Shown: positions 8,090-17,137, counted from the first letter of the stretch. The stretch is DNA of 64,000 nucleotides from Bin87 sp034420475 (GCA_034420475.1 DAOULH010000087.1:17512-81511), one strand, 5' to 3'. The notes: generated by a model from the letters alone, not told the origin. Numbers and translations: made by a program.

Positions 8090-8180
8090 GTCAGAAGCAG
8101 GATTTTCGGGATTTAGGAAATTAACAGGATGAAAACCAAATCCTGAAAATCCAATAATCCGGCAAATCCTGCTTCCGACA
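8090..8180. repeat. CAGGAT/ATCCTG inverted repeat, copy 1
   Basis: The left arm GTCAGAAGCAGGATTT and right arm AAATCCTGCTTCCGAC pair with one mismatch across ~58 bases, and ACAGGATGAAA / AATCCTGAAAA repeats lie inside. The block is A+T-rich compared with its surroundings. A related arrangement of ACAGGATGA and ATCCTG units occurs at 52568-52643. Confidence 0.7.
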
Positions 8181-8187
8181 GGCTACC

Positions 8188-8712
8188 CTACGCATCCGCA
8201 AAGGTCAAAGCCTGCCCGAACTTCTCGCCGTGGGCGATCTCGGACATGGGCTTGCGGGGTGTGCCGGTGCCCGGCTCGCGCATGATGCGGTAGCCGAAGG
8301 GCAGCACCGTGATCAGCTCCAGTTCTTCAGGGATGCCCAGGAGGGACTTTACCTGGTCCTGCGCCTCCCCGCGGACGCCGACGAAGCAGGTACCCAGGCC
8401 CTCCGACCAGGCGACCAGTTCCATCTGCTGCAGCGCGCGGCCGGCGTCAAGCTGAGCGCGGCGCGCGCCGTCCATCACGATGGCGATGGCAACCTGGGAC
8501 TTGCCGATGAAGGCGCCCTGAGTGCAGATTTCACCCAACTGCCTGATGGTGTCCGGATCCCGGACGACGATGAAGTGCCAGGGCTGGGTGTTGCTGGAGC
8601 TGGGCGCCCAGCGGGCCGCCTGCAAGATCTTGTGCAGCACCGCGTCGGACACCGCCTGGTCGGTGAAGTCGCGGATGGTGCGGCGGGTGCGGATGGCATT
8701 GAAAACGTCCAT
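8188..8712 (-). CDS. Nitroreductase family protein
   Basis: A 174-residue FMN-dependent nitroreductase-fold protein. It begins MDVFNAIRTRRTIRDF, where the R-x-RRTIR-x-F pattern binds the FMN phosphate, and has AARWAPSSSNTQPWHFIVV, the family's second signature. It closes with a GIPEELELITVLPFGY segment. These flavoproteins use NAD(P)H to reduce nitro groups, quinones, enones or, in specialised members, halogenated aromatics. It is co-directional with, and 62 bases downstream of, an SMP-30 lactonase, so both may belong to one catabolic transcript. A second, distinct nitroreductase starts at 9940 on the other strand. Confidence 0.88.
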   Translation of the reverse strand: MDVFNAIRTRRTIRDFTDQAVSDAVLHKILQAARWAPSSSNTQPWHFIVVRDPDTIRQLGEICTQGAFIGKSQVAIAIVMDGARRAQLDAGRALQQMELVAWSEGLGTCFVGVRGEAQDQVKSLLGIPEELELITVLPFGYRIMREPGTGTPRKPMSEIAHGEKFGQALTFADA

Positions 8713-8774
8713 TTTTGTACCTCAGACCAAACTGTCGGGTCATTGTCGTAACGGCTGAGCGTCGGCGCGGGTCT

Positions 8775-9692
8775 TCAGCGTACCGGCGGCCACATGATCC
8801 AGCCACGGCGGCCGGTGTTGCGCAGGCGCAGCAGGTGGCCGCCCAGCGTGGTGACGTACAGGCTGCTCTGGTCGGCGTCGCCGAAGCAGCAGTTGGTGGG
8901 CATATCGACGCCCACGGGCATGGGGTAGGTCTCCAGGACGCGCCCCTCTGGCGTCCATACGTAGAGCATGGGGCCGGGGCCGCTGGCCCAGTTGCCAGCG
9001 GTGCCGACGATATTGCCCTCCGAATCGAGGCACATTCCGTCGATGCCGCGCTGGGGGCCGCGATGGTCGGTGCCAAACTGGTGCAGCACGATGTACTGGC
9101 CCAGCGACCCGTCCTCGTTGATCGGATACGAACGCAGTTCGCGCGCCGCTCCCGGCTCGTTGTCGGTCTGGATGATGTAGAGGGTCTGGTCATCCGGTGA
9201 CACCAGCAGGCCGTTGGTTCCGGTGGTGTCGAAGGTGACCTGCTGGCAGGTGTAGGAACCGTCGGGCTGCGGGTCGGCGCGGAGGATGTCGCGGCCGGAC
9301 ATCTCCGGCTGCTCGCTGGGGTCGATGTTGCCGGCGTTCCACGGGTTGCTGAACCAGATGCGGCCCTGCCGGTCGATGGCCAGGTCGTTAGGGGTGTTCA
9401 GGCGTTGGTCACCCAGCCGGTCGACGATGGTGGTGGTAGTGCCGTTGGACTCGAAGCGCACGATGGCCCGCCCGCCGGAGCAACAGCCGTACAGCCGGCC
9501 CTCGGCGTCGAAAGCCAGACCGTTGGTATGGTTGGTGTTCTCCCGGTACACCGTGCATTCGCCGGTGTCCGGGTGGTACGCCATGATGCGGCTGGCGGGG
9601 ATGTGGGTGAAAAGCAGGCGGCGGCCGTCCCAGGCGGGGCCTTCGGTCAGTCGGCTGAAGGGTCCGGCGACGTGCTCCCATTGCAGTGCCAT
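8775..9692 (-). CDS. SMP-30/gluconolactonase family beta-propeller lactonase
   Basis: A 305-residue six-bladed propeller of the SMP-30/gluconolactonase/LRE family. Visible signatures are LTEGPAWDGRRLLF near the start (metal-binding Glu), TPNDLAIDRQGRIWFSNP in the middle (metal-binding Asn), IDGMCLDSEGNI, and PTNCCFGDADQSSLYVTT toward the end. These enzymes open sugar and other lactones with a divalent cation. It shares its C-terminal ending (GWIMWP) and the PTNCCFGDAD motif with the gene at 28288, so the two are paralogues. It probably leads a transcript that continues into the nitroreductase. Substrate not predictable. Confidence 0.88.
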   Translation of the reverse strand: MALQWEHVAGPFSRLTEGPAWDGRRLLFTHIPASRIMAYHPDTGECTVYRENTNHTNGLAFDAEGRLYGCCSGGRAIVRFESNGTTTTIVDRLGDQRLNTPNDLAIDRQGRIWFSNPWNAGNIDPSEQPEMSGRDILRADPQPDGSYTCQQVTFDTTGTNGLLVSPDDQTLYIIQTDNEPGAARELRSYPINEDGSLGQYIVLHQFGTDHRGPQRGIDGMCLDSEGNIVGTAGNWASGPGPMLYVWTPEGRVLETYPMPVGVDMPTNCCFGDADQSSLYVTTLGGHLLRLRNTGRRGWIMWPPVR

Positions 9693-9939
9693 GTTGTCCT
9701 CCTGAATTCAAGTATGGGGATTGTCCTCAGTGAGCCGGGCCGGCGCATTCCGGGTAAACGGAGATCGTCAGGGTCCGCCCGGCATGGCGCCATTGTATGC
9801 CACCCTGCCGGCAAAGTCATCGCGGCAGGGTCGGTTGGGACCTGGGACGCCGCGGTCCCGCTTGTTTGGCGCGACGTTTACCGATATAGTGCTGACACTT
9901 ATCATTGAGTTGATTCCACACTAATCAGGAGTTGTCGAG

Positions 9940-10542
<603 letters not shown>

Positions 10543-10596
10543 CCACGATATGGCAGCCGTCTCACCCGTCGCAACTGTTCTGAGTTGCTAGTAAAG

Positions 10597-10707
10597 TGTC
10601 ATTGCGAGCGGAGCGCGGCAATCTCGTCGGCGCAGGATCTACCTTACGGCCGGACGTTGTTGCTACGGCGTCGAGATTGCCACGCCGCAAGCGCCTCGCA
10701 ATGACAA
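10597..10707. repeat. Interspersed palindromic repeat, copy 2 (full)
   Basis: TGTCATTGCGAGCGGAGCGCGG at the left and GCCTCGCAATGACAACC at the right enclose the paired CGGCAATCTCG / CGAGATTGCC arms. The right flank AACCTGCTGAATTCTGAACGG is the inverted form of the GTTCAG flank at copies 1 and 7. Confidence 0.9.
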
Positions 10708-10806
10708 CCTGCTGAATTCTGAACGGTTACCACCCGTCGCTTCCTAGGGCGATGGGTTCCGACTTGCGCTATACTGACCGCCGATTCACCGCGCAAGGAG
10801 TTCCCC

Positions 10807-11313
10807 ATGCCCTGGGCTGAAACCATAGTTGACACCCTGAAGAAGTGGGACACGTCGCTCATCGCTTACGTGCCCGACATCTCCATCGACCGGGTGACCA
10901 GCATCATCAACGAGGACCCGTTCTTCCACCTGGTGTCCTGTACCCGCGAGGAGGAGGCCGTCGGCGTCGCCGTGGGCAGCTATGCGGTGGGCCGGAATGC
11001 CGCCGTGTTCATGCAGTCCAGTGGCTTCGGCAACAGCATCAACGGCATCGCCAGCCTGTGCCTGCCGGCGCGGACGCCCATCCCCATCTTCATGAACCTG
11101 CGCGGCCAGGTGGGCGAGTTCAACATCGCCCAGGTCGCCATGGGCCGGAACACCACGCCCATCCTGGACCTGTTCGGCATCGCCCACTACACCATCGAAA
11201 GCGAGGACCGGATGGACACGCTGCTGGACGGCGTGATGAAGCTGTGCCACGCCCACCGCAACCCGGTCGCCATCTGCATGACCCCCATGCTCCACGGAGG
11301 CAAAATTGCTTAG
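10807..11313 (+). CDS. Sulfopyruvate decarboxylase alpha-like (ThDP Pyr domain)
   Basis: A 168-residue ThDP-enzyme pyrimidine-binding (PP-fold) domain protein like ComD and the N-terminal half of phosphonopyruvate decarboxylase. SCTREEEAVGVAVGSY carries the conserved Glu that activates ThDP, followed by FMQSSGFGNSINGI and MNLRGQVGEFN, typical of this subfamily. The next gene, overlapping by 8 bases, encodes the matching pyrophosphate-binding half, so the two form one decarboxylase. Sulfopyruvate decarboxylase makes sulfoacetaldehyde in coenzyme M synthesis or C3-sulfonate breakdown; phosphonopyruvate is the main alternative substrate. A ComB-like gene lies at 51847. Confidence 0.78.
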   Translation: MPWAETIVDTLKKWDTSLIAYVPDISIDRVTSIINEDPFFHLVSCTREEEAVGVAVGSYAVGRNAAVFMQSSGFGNSINGIASLCLPARTPIPIFMNLRGQVGEFNIAQVAMGRNTTPILDLFGIAHYTIESEDRMDTLLDGVMKLCHAHRNPVAICMTPMLHGGKIA

Positions 11314-11863
11314 GTTCGACGCCACCCAACTGGTCCTGCGCCACGCCGGGGATTCGCCCATCGTGGGCAACCTGGGCCCCACCAGCGATGAGCTGTACCA
11401 CGCCGGCCACCGGGACCGTAACTTCTACACCTACGGCAGCATGGGCTTGTGCTCATCCATCGCCCTGGGCATGGCCCTGTCCACCGACGACAAGGTGATC
11501 TCGCTGGACGGCGACGGCTCGCTGCTGATGAACCTGGGCGCCATCGCCACCATCGGGCGGGAGAACCCGTCGAACCTGGTCGTGGTCGTCTGGGACAACG
11601 AGATGTGGGGGCAGACCGGCGGCCAGGACAGCCACACGGCCACCAACACCAACCTGGAAGAGGTCGCCAACTCCTGCGGCATCACCAAGACCGCCACCGT
11701 GAACGACCTCGAGACGCTGGAAGAGGCCTTCGGACGGGCCATGCGCGAACCCGGCCCCTGGTTCATCGTCGCCAAGATCGAAGAGGCCGACGAATATATG
11801 CCGGTCGCCCCGGTGGAGCCGGAGTTCACGCTGTACCGCTTCCGAAACACCTATGCAGGGTAA
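11306..11863 (+). CDS. Sulfopyruvate decarboxylase beta-like (ThDP PP domain)
   Basis: A 185-residue ThDP pyrophosphate-binding domain protein like ComE and the C-terminal half of phosphonopyruvate decarboxylase. The ThDP motif is clear: SLDGDGSLLMNLGAIATIG (GDG) with the Asn of WDNEMWG ~25 residues on. The start is a TTG at 11306, placed 5 bases after GGAGG (11296-11300) and overlapping the alpha-like gene; the sequence is conserved from that point (LRFDATQLVL...VGNLGPTSDELY). It functions as a complex with the upstream subunit. Sulfopyruvate versus phosphonopyruvate cannot be separated from sequence alone. The DUF3800 gene begins inside its last codons. Confidence 0.78.
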   Translation: MLRFDATQLVLRHAGDSPIVGNLGPTSDELYHAGHRDRNFYTYGSMGLCSSIALGMALSTDDKVISLDGDGSLLMNLGAIATIGRENPSNLVVVVWDNEMWGQTGGQDSHTATNTNLEEVANSCGITKTATVNDLETLEEAFGRAMREPGPWFIVAKIEEADEYMPVAPVEPEFTLYRFRNTYAG

Positions 11864-12620
11864 AGGGGTGGCAAAAGCGATGGCGGAGGGGGAATACAGC
11901 GATTACATCATATACGCTGACGAGAGCGGGGACCCCAACCTGACGTCAATTGACGCGGACTACCCGGTTTTTGTTCTCAACTTCTGCGTTTTTCACAAGG
12001 ATGACTACGCTAAATCGGTCCTGCCTGCGGTGGCGGCGTTCAAGTTCGAGCATTTCGGGCATGACGGCGTGGTGCTGCACGAGAACGAAATACGCCTACA
12101 GAGAACGCCATTCGTCTTTCTACGAGACGAGCAACAGCGGGCGCTTTTTATGGCAAAGCTGGACCGGCTGATCAGGCAAGCAGATTTTACAATCATTGCC
12201 GCCGTGGTTGACAAGCGCAGGTTGGAGCAACCGCACGACCCCTACGAGATAGCTCTGCGAAATTGTATGGAACGCACTTGCGGCTTTCTGGGAAACCTCG
12301 GAGAGTGTAAGCGGACAACACACATCATAATCGAGAGCCGAGGTAACAAGGAAGACAGGCAACTGACGGAGGCATTTCGGCGCATTCGGCATGGCGAAAA
12401 CCCGTCCGGCCAAACCCTGCCAAGTCTTGATATTGAATTTGCGGACAAGAAAGCCAACTCGGCAGGGTTACAAATTGCAGATTTGACCGCTCGCCCAATT
12501 GGCCGGCATTTCATTGACCCAGAGCAGTCTAACCGAGCTTGGGATGCGATTGAGCCCAAGCTGCTGCGTTCTCCGCAAGGCGATGTGGATGGATGGGGAC
12601 TGACGATCTCGCCAAAATAG
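11853..12620 (+). CDS. DUF3800 domain protein
   Basis: A 255-residue protein with the DUF3800 start DYIIYADESGDPN and a later acidic helix (SLDIEFADKKANSAGLQIADLTA). These resemble an RNase H-like arrangement, with an Asp in the first strand and another in the QIADLTA helix. DUF3800 proteins are widespread, often linked with mobile or defence regions, and biochemically uncharacterised. The start at 11853 overlaps the ThDP beta-like gene; the ATG at 11880 is an alternative closer to the domain. Base composition is less G+C-rich than upstream, and the gene ends at a strong terminator, so it may be a transferred unit inserted behind comDE-like genes. Confidence 0.78.
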   Translation: MQGKGVAKAMAEGEYSDYIIYADESGDPNLTSIDADYPVFVLNFCVFHKDDYAKSVLPAVAAFKFEHFGHDGVVLHENEIRLQRTPFVFLRDEQQRALFMAKLDRLIRQADFTIIAAVVDKRRLEQPHDPYEIALRNCMERTCGFLGNLGECKRTTHIIIESRGNKEDRQLTEAFRRIRHGENPSGQTLPSLDIEFADKKANSAGLQIADLTARPIGRHFIDPEQSNRAWDAIEPKLLRSPQGDVDGWGLTISPK

Positions 12621-12627
12621 GGAAAAA

Positions 12628-12651
12628 CCCCGGAGTAGTCCGGGGCTTTTT
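12628..12651 (+). terminator. Intrinsic terminator
   Basis: Stem CCCCGGA / TCCGGGG with a GTAG loop, followed by CTTTTT, 8 bases after the DUF3800 stop. This is a textbook Rho-independent terminator. The ~280 bases from here to the next gene show no other gene and should contain the promoter of the dehydrogenase operon. Confidence 0.9.
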
Positions 12652-12932
12652 ACACGGATTGGGAACTACCCTGGTCCTCAGCGAAGGGCCTGTACTACTC
12701 CAAGCCAATCGCCGGCAGGCAATGGCCCACCTTCAACGCACTTGATTGCTAACGGTCAAGCCGCAGCCAAATCCGCCGACCGTAACCACCCCCAATCACG
12801 GTATCATCTTATATCCAATTGGGTATGTCCGTCAAAGTTCCGTTTGCCACCTCCCGCCCGGTTGGTCTATGATTGAGCCGGCGGCCCCGGCCGCTGACTT
12901 GCGCTTACGGCGCGGAGGAGATGACCAGCCCG

Positions 12933-13997
12933 ATGACGCAGGCCACGAGCTCTTTACCCAGCGAGACCGACGCTAACGGCGCAGTCGCCATCGCCCGCCG
13001 GAGCGCCGACGCTGACGCTATGCCCGATGGCCTCAGCGCCGAAGACCTGGTGGAAGTGTGCCGGCAGATGATCCTGGTGCGCACCATGGACGAGCGCATC
13101 TGGATGATGAACCGCCAGGGCAAGGTTCCCATTGCCGCGTCATGCCAGGGGCACGAGGCGGCGGAACTGGGTTCGCTGCTGGCCGCGCAGAAGGACGGGG
13201 ATTGCTTCCTCTTCCCATACTACCGGGACTTGGCGGTCAAGATGGCCGCCGGGCTCACGCCGCGCCAGGTGATGCTTTCCTTTATGGGCAAGGAGGGAGA
13301 ACCGTACTCCGGCGCGCGCCAATTCCCGTTGCAGGGAGCAGATCTCCCCCGCAACATCATCCAGATTTCCAACGTGGTCGCCGCCGGACTGACCCAGGCC
13401 GTGGGCTACGCCCTGGCGTGCAAGATGATGGGCGAACAGACGGTGACCATCTGCTACTTCGGCGACGGGGCAACCAGCCAGGGCGAGACCCACGAAGCGA
13501 TGAACTTCGCCGCCATCCACCAACTGCCCGTCATCTTCATCTGCGAGAACAACAAGTACGCCATATCGACGCCGCAGGACTCGCAGATGGTAATCAGCGA
13601 CGTAGCCGCCCGGGCCGAGGGCTACGGATTCCCCGGGTTTGTGATCGACGGCCTGGACCTGGTCGCCTGCTACGAGGCGACGCGGCAAGGCATCGCCCAC
13701 GCCCGTGCTGCCGGCCCGGTGTTGATCGAGATGAAGGTCGAGCGGTTCATGCCTCACACCACTGACGACGACGACCGCCGCTACCGAGACCGCGACGCCC
13801 TGGACGCCGCGCGCCGGTTCGATCCGGTGGCCGTCTTCCCGGCCCAGATGGTGGAGCGCGGTATCCTGACCCAGGAGCAACTGGATGCCTTCCGCGCCGA
13901 GGCCGCACAGCAGGTGAACGACGCCACCGACTTCGCCGACGCGGCCCAGCCTCCGGATGCCTCAACGATCGGCGACCATCTCTACGTCCAGGGATAA
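12933..13997 (+). CDS. 2-oxoacid dehydrogenase E1 component, alpha subunit
   Basis: The ThDP-binding alpha subunit of a branched-chain/pyruvate/acetoin-type dehydrogenase. The ThDP motif is CYFGDGATSQGETHEAMNF ... CENNKYAIST (GDG near residue 177, NN near 207), and the N-terminal part carries LVRTMDERIWMMNRQGK and FPYYRDLAVKMAAG. GATSQGETHEA and the ENNKYAIS box are closest to branched-chain 2-oxoacid dehydrogenases. I chose the ATG at 12933; the ATG at 12921 directly abuts GGAGGAG and is an alternative. It forms an alpha2beta2 E1 with the next gene and feeds the E2 at 15052. No E3 is present in the window. Confidence 0.88.
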   Translation: MTQATSSLPSETDANGAVAIARRSADADAMPDGLSAEDLVEVCRQMILVRTMDERIWMMNRQGKVPIAASCQGHEAAELGSLLAAQKDGDCFLFPYYRDLAVKMAAGLTPRQVMLSFMGKEGEPYSGARQFPLQGADLPRNIIQISNVVAAGLTQAVGYALACKMMGEQTVTICYFGDGATSQGETHEAMNFAAIHQLPVIFICENNKYAISTPQDSQMVISDVAARAEGYGFPGFVIDGLDLVACYEATRQGIAHARAAGPVLIEMKVERFMPHTTDDDDRRYRDRDALDAARRFDPVAVFPAQMVERGILTQEQLDAFRAEAAQQVNDATDFADAAQPPDASTIGDHLYVQG

Positions 13998-14004
13998 GCA
14001 CATC

Positions 14005-14988
14005 ATGGCAGAAATGACCGTAATTGAAGCAGTCCGTTCCGCGCTCCGCGAAGAGATGGAGCGAGACGAGCGCGTGTTCGTCATGGGCGAGGACGTCGGC
14101 CAACGCGGCGGCGTGTTCCTCGCCACACAAGGGTTCATCGAGGACTTCGGGCCGCAGCGGGTGATCGATTCCCCACTGGCCGAAGCGTCGATCATGGGCA
14201 TCGCCCTGGGCGCGGCCTTCCGGGGGATGCGGCCGATACCCGAGGTGCAGTTCTCCGACTTCGTGTGGCCCAGCGTCAACCAGTTGATCGGCGAGGCGGC
14301 CCGCGTGCACTACGGCACCAACGGCGCGCTGAAGGTTCCGATGACCGTGCGCATCCCCTATGGCGGTGGGATCCGCGGCGGACTCTACCACTCGCAGAAC
14401 GTGGAGGCCCTGTTTTTCCACACGCCGGGCTTGGTGGTGGTCACGCCGTCCACGCCCTACGAGGCCAAGGGATTGCTCAAGTCCGCCATCCGCGACGACA
14501 ACCCCGTCATATTCCTGGAGCACAAGAAGACCTACCGTCTCGTCCGGGGCGAAGTGCCCGACGAGGAATACACCCTGCCCATCGGACCGGCCGACATCAA
14601 GCGGGCCGGCTCCGACGTCACGGTCGTCAGCTACGGGCTGGCCATGCACTACTGCCTGGCCGCGGCGGAGACGGTTGCCGCTGATGGTATCAGCGCGGAG
14701 GTGGTTGACCTGCGGACCCTCAAGCCCCTGGACACCGAGACCATCCTGGGCTCAGTGAAGAAGACCGGCAAGCTGCTGGTGGTGCACGAGGACAATATCA
14801 GCGGCGGCATCGGCGCCGAGATCGCAGCCCTGGCGGCCGACGAGGCCTTCGAGTACCTGGACGCGCCCATCGCCCGTCTCTGTGGGCCTGACGTACCCAC
14901 CATGCCCTTCGCCCAGACCCTGGAAGACGCCTACATGCCGAGCCCGGACGCCATCGCCGCCGAACTCCGACGCCTGGCAGCCTATTAA
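14005..14988 (+). CDS. 2-oxoacid dehydrogenase E1 component, beta subunit
   Basis: A 327-residue transketolase-like beta subunit starting at the ATG at 14005, 7 bases after the alpha stop. It begins MTVIEAVRSALREEMERDE and has VMGEDVGQRGGVFLATQGF, SPLAEASIMGIALGAA and PEVQFSDFVWPSVNQL, all typical of E1beta. The C-terminal transketolase domain carries VDLRTLKPLDTETIL and VVHEDNISGGIGAEIA. Together with the alpha subunit it decarboxylates a 2-oxoacid and acylates the lipoyl group of E2. The branched-chain or acetoin class is a closer fit than the large single-chain pyruvate E1. A half copy of the palindromic repeat separates it from E2. Confidence 0.92.
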   Translation: MAEMTVIEAVRSALREEMERDERVFVMGEDVGQRGGVFLATQGFIEDFGPQRVIDSPLAEASIMGIALGAAFRGMRPIPEVQFSDFVWPSVNQLIGEAARVHYGTNGALKVPMTVRIPYGGGIRGGLYHSQNVEALFFHTPGLVVVTPSTPYEAKGLLKSAIRDDNPVIFLEHKKTYRLVRGEVPDEEYTLPIGPADIKRAGSDVTVVSYGLAMHYCLAAAETVAADGISAEVVDLRTLKPLDTETILGSVKKTGKLLVVHEDNISGGIGAEIAALAADEAFEYLDAPIARLCGPDVPTMPFAQTLEDAYMPSPDAIAAELRRLAAY

Positions 14989-15002
14989 TGTTCCCGCTGC
15001 GC

Positions 15003-15033
15003 TGTCATTGCGAGCGTAGCGCGGCAATCTCGT
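15003..15033. repeat. Interspersed palindromic repeat, half copy
   Basis: TGTCATTGCGAGCGTAGCGC followed by GGCAATCTCGT, matching only the left half of the ~110-base repeat. It lies inside the dehydrogenase operon, between E1beta and E2, 18 bases before the E2 start. Confidence 0.85.
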
Positions 15034-15051
15034 TCTCATGAGGACTATCCC

Positions 15052-16467
15052 GTGGCCCAACTCATCGAACTTCCCCACGTCGGCGAGAGCGTCGTCGAAG
15101 GCACCATCGGCAAGTGGCTCAAGCAGCCCGGCGACCATGTGGAGCGCTACGACCCGCTGGTTGAGGTGGTGACCGACAAAGTGACCATGGAAGTGCCCTC
15201 CCCGGTATCGGGCGAATTGCTGCGGATCATCGCTCAGGAGGGCGAGACGGTTCCCATGGGCGCGCCCATCGCGGAGGTGGACGACGGCAGCGGACCGGCA
15301 GCCGGCGCACCTACGCTGGCGTCCGCGTCCCAATCGACTGCGCCAACACGGGCGCCGGCCCAGGCGTCGGCGGCTCCGTCGACCCCGACGTCGTACCTGA
15401 TCACGGACGCTCGTCCGGTTGGCCCCACCGGCGGATCGGCGGTGGAAGCGCAGACCCAGGAAGATACCAGCGATGCAGTCACCACACCGGCGGGGGCGGT
15501 CCAGGCAACTCCTACGGTCGTCGTCGCACGCGATGAAGACCCGGTGTCGGAGCGGTCACCCAACCGCCTGTCTCCGGCCGTGCGCCGGCTGGCCGCCGAG
15601 CACAACCTGGACGTTGACCGTATCGCCGGCACCGGCATGGGTGGGCGCGTCACCAGGAACGACGTGCTGCGCTACCTGGAGGAACAGGCGGCAACGGTCA
15701 CCACGACGCCCGCATCGCCGCCCGTCATTCCCGCTGCTGCACCATCCGCACCGCCCGCAGCGCTTTCGGCTGACGAGGAACGTGTTCAGCTGACCCCCGT
15801 GCGCCGCATGATCGCCGACGCCATGGTGCGCTCAGTGACGCAGATCCCTCATGCGTGGAGCATGGTGGAGGTGGACATCACCGAACTGGTCGGCCTGCGC
15901 AGCCGGGAGCGGGACCGGTTCCGCGCCCGCGAGGACGTCAACCTGACTTACTTGCCTTTTGCGCTGAAGGCCGTCGCCTCCGCCTTGAAAGACAACCCCA
16001 CCATGAACGCGTCCTGGGGTGACGACTGCATCATCCTCAAGCGTCGCATCAACCTGGGCATCGCGGTGGCCGCGCCAACGGGCCTGGTGGTGCCCGTGAT
16101 TCACGACGCCGACCGGCTGAGCATCGCCGGCCTCGCCCATGCCGTCGCCGATCTTTCGGATCGGGCCCGCGGCGGAACCCTGCGGCTGGAGGACGTGCAA
16201 GGCGGCACGTTCACCGTGAACAACACCGGCGCCCTGGGCAGCGTCCTCGGCGGGCCTATCATCAACCACCCCCAGGCTGGCATCCTGACCACCGAGGCGG
16301 TGCAGCAGCGCCCCGTTGTCCTCAACGACGCCATCGCCATTCGCTGGATGATGAACCTGTGCCTGTCCTTCGACCACCGCATCAACGACGGCGCCGAATC
16401 GGGCGCGTTCATGCAATCGGTGAAGGCTCGCCTCGAGGCGATGGATGGCGACACGCCCATCTACTGA
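15052..16467 (+). CDS. Dihydrolipoamide acyltransferase, E2 component
   Basis: A 471-residue E2 with a GTG start at 15052 and ATGAGG ~8 bases upstream. Domains in order: one lipoyl domain with the lipoyl-lysine in VVTDKVTME (Lys ~43); a long Ala/Pro/Thr-rich linker (~80-165); a peripheral subunit-binding domain (SPAVRRLAAEHNLDVDRIAGTGMGGRVTRNDV, about 170-205); a second Ala/Pro linker; and the catalytic core ending with LSFDHRINDGAESGAF, containing the catalytic His and Asp. TDKV at the lipoyl turn and FNNTGALG-like core features fit branched-chain or acetoin-type E2 proteins. The octanoyltransferase gene overlaps its end by 23 bases. Confidence 0.93.
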   Translation: MAQLIELPHVGESVVEGTIGKWLKQPGDHVERYDPLVEVVTDKVTMEVPSPVSGELLRIIAQEGETVPMGAPIAEVDDGSGPAAGAPTLASASQSTAPTRAPAQASAAPSTPTSYLITDARPVGPTGGSAVEAQTQEDTSDAVTTPAGAVQATPTVVVARDEDPVSERSPNRLSPAVRRLAAEHNLDVDRIAGTGMGGRVTRNDVLRYLEEQAATVTTTPASPPVIPAAAPSAPPAALSADEERVQLTPVRRMIADAMVRSVTQIPHAWSMVEVDITELVGLRSRERDRFRAREDVNLTYLPFALKAVASALKDNPTMNASWGDDCIILKRRINLGIAVAAPTGLVVPVIHDADRLSIAGLAHAVADLSDRARGGTLRLEDVQGGTFTVNNTGALGSVLGGPIINHPQAGILTTEAVQQRPVVLNDAIAIRWMMNLCLSFDHRINDGAESGAFMQSVKARLEAMDGDTPIY

Positions 16468-17137
16468 CGGCGCGGACATCGCGGCGGGTGATGGAACCTG
16501 TCGCATCATACGGGCCGGCGTGGTGGATTACCGGGAGGCGTGGGACTGGCAGGTCCGCATCGCTGATGGCGTCCGCGACGGCTCGCAGCCCGAAACCCTG
16601 CTGCTCCTGGAGCATCCGCACACCTACACCCGGGGCCGGCTGGCGCCTGATAGCGACCTTTTGCTGGACGAAGCGACGTTGGCCGCCCGCGTCATCACCG
16701 TGGTCGAAAGCGACCGGGGCGGACTGATCACCTATCACGGCCCGGGCCAGTTGGTCGCCTACCCCATCATCCGGCTGCGCGGGCGCGGCGGCCCTCACTG
16801 GTACGTGCGCACCCTGGAACAAGTCATCATCAGCGTGCTTGCCGAGTTCGGCCTGGCCGCCACCACCGTCGAAGGACGCACCGGCGTCTGGACAGCCGAC
16901 GGCCAACGCAAGATCGCCGCCATCGGCGTGAAGATCGCCGGCGGGGTCGCCTATCACGGCTTCGCCATCAACGTCGACCCCGACCTGACCATGTTCGACG
17001 GCATCATCCCCTGCGGCATAACCGACCGGGCGGTGACCAGCATGGCTGCCGAGCTGGATGCAACGGTGGATACAGGGACAGTGGCCGACTGCGTGGCCCG
17101 CCGGTTCTGCGGAGCGCTGGATCTGGCTGGAGACTGA
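16445..17137 (+). CDS. lipB: Octanoyl-[acyl-carrier-protein]:protein N-octanoyltransferase LipB
   Basis: A 230-residue LipB. It shows LLLEHPHTYTRGR, GGLITYHGPGQLVAYPI, and the catalytic pair: Lys in AAIGVKIAGGVAYHGFAINV (~163) and Cys in IIPCGITDRAVTS (~190). LipB moves an octanoyl group from ACP to the lipoyl-domain lysine, after which LipA inserts sulfur; no lipA is in the window. The gene overlaps the E2 coding sequence by 23 bases, placing supply of the lipoyl cofactor in the same operon as the complex that needs it. The ATG at 16445 is the first in frame; a slightly later start is possible. It ends 11 bases before a convergent Uma2 gene. Confidence 0.93.
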   Translation: MATRPSTDGADIAAGDGTCRIIRAGVVDYREAWDWQVRIADGVRDGSQPETLLLLEHPHTYTRGRLAPDSDLLLDEATLAARVITVVESDRGGLITYHGPGQLVAYPIIRLRGRGGPHWYVRTLEQVIISVLAEFGLAATTVEGRTGVWTADGQRKIAAIGVKIAGGVAYHGFAINVDPDLTMFDGIIPCGITDRAVTSMAAELDATVDTGTVADCVARRFCGALDLAGD

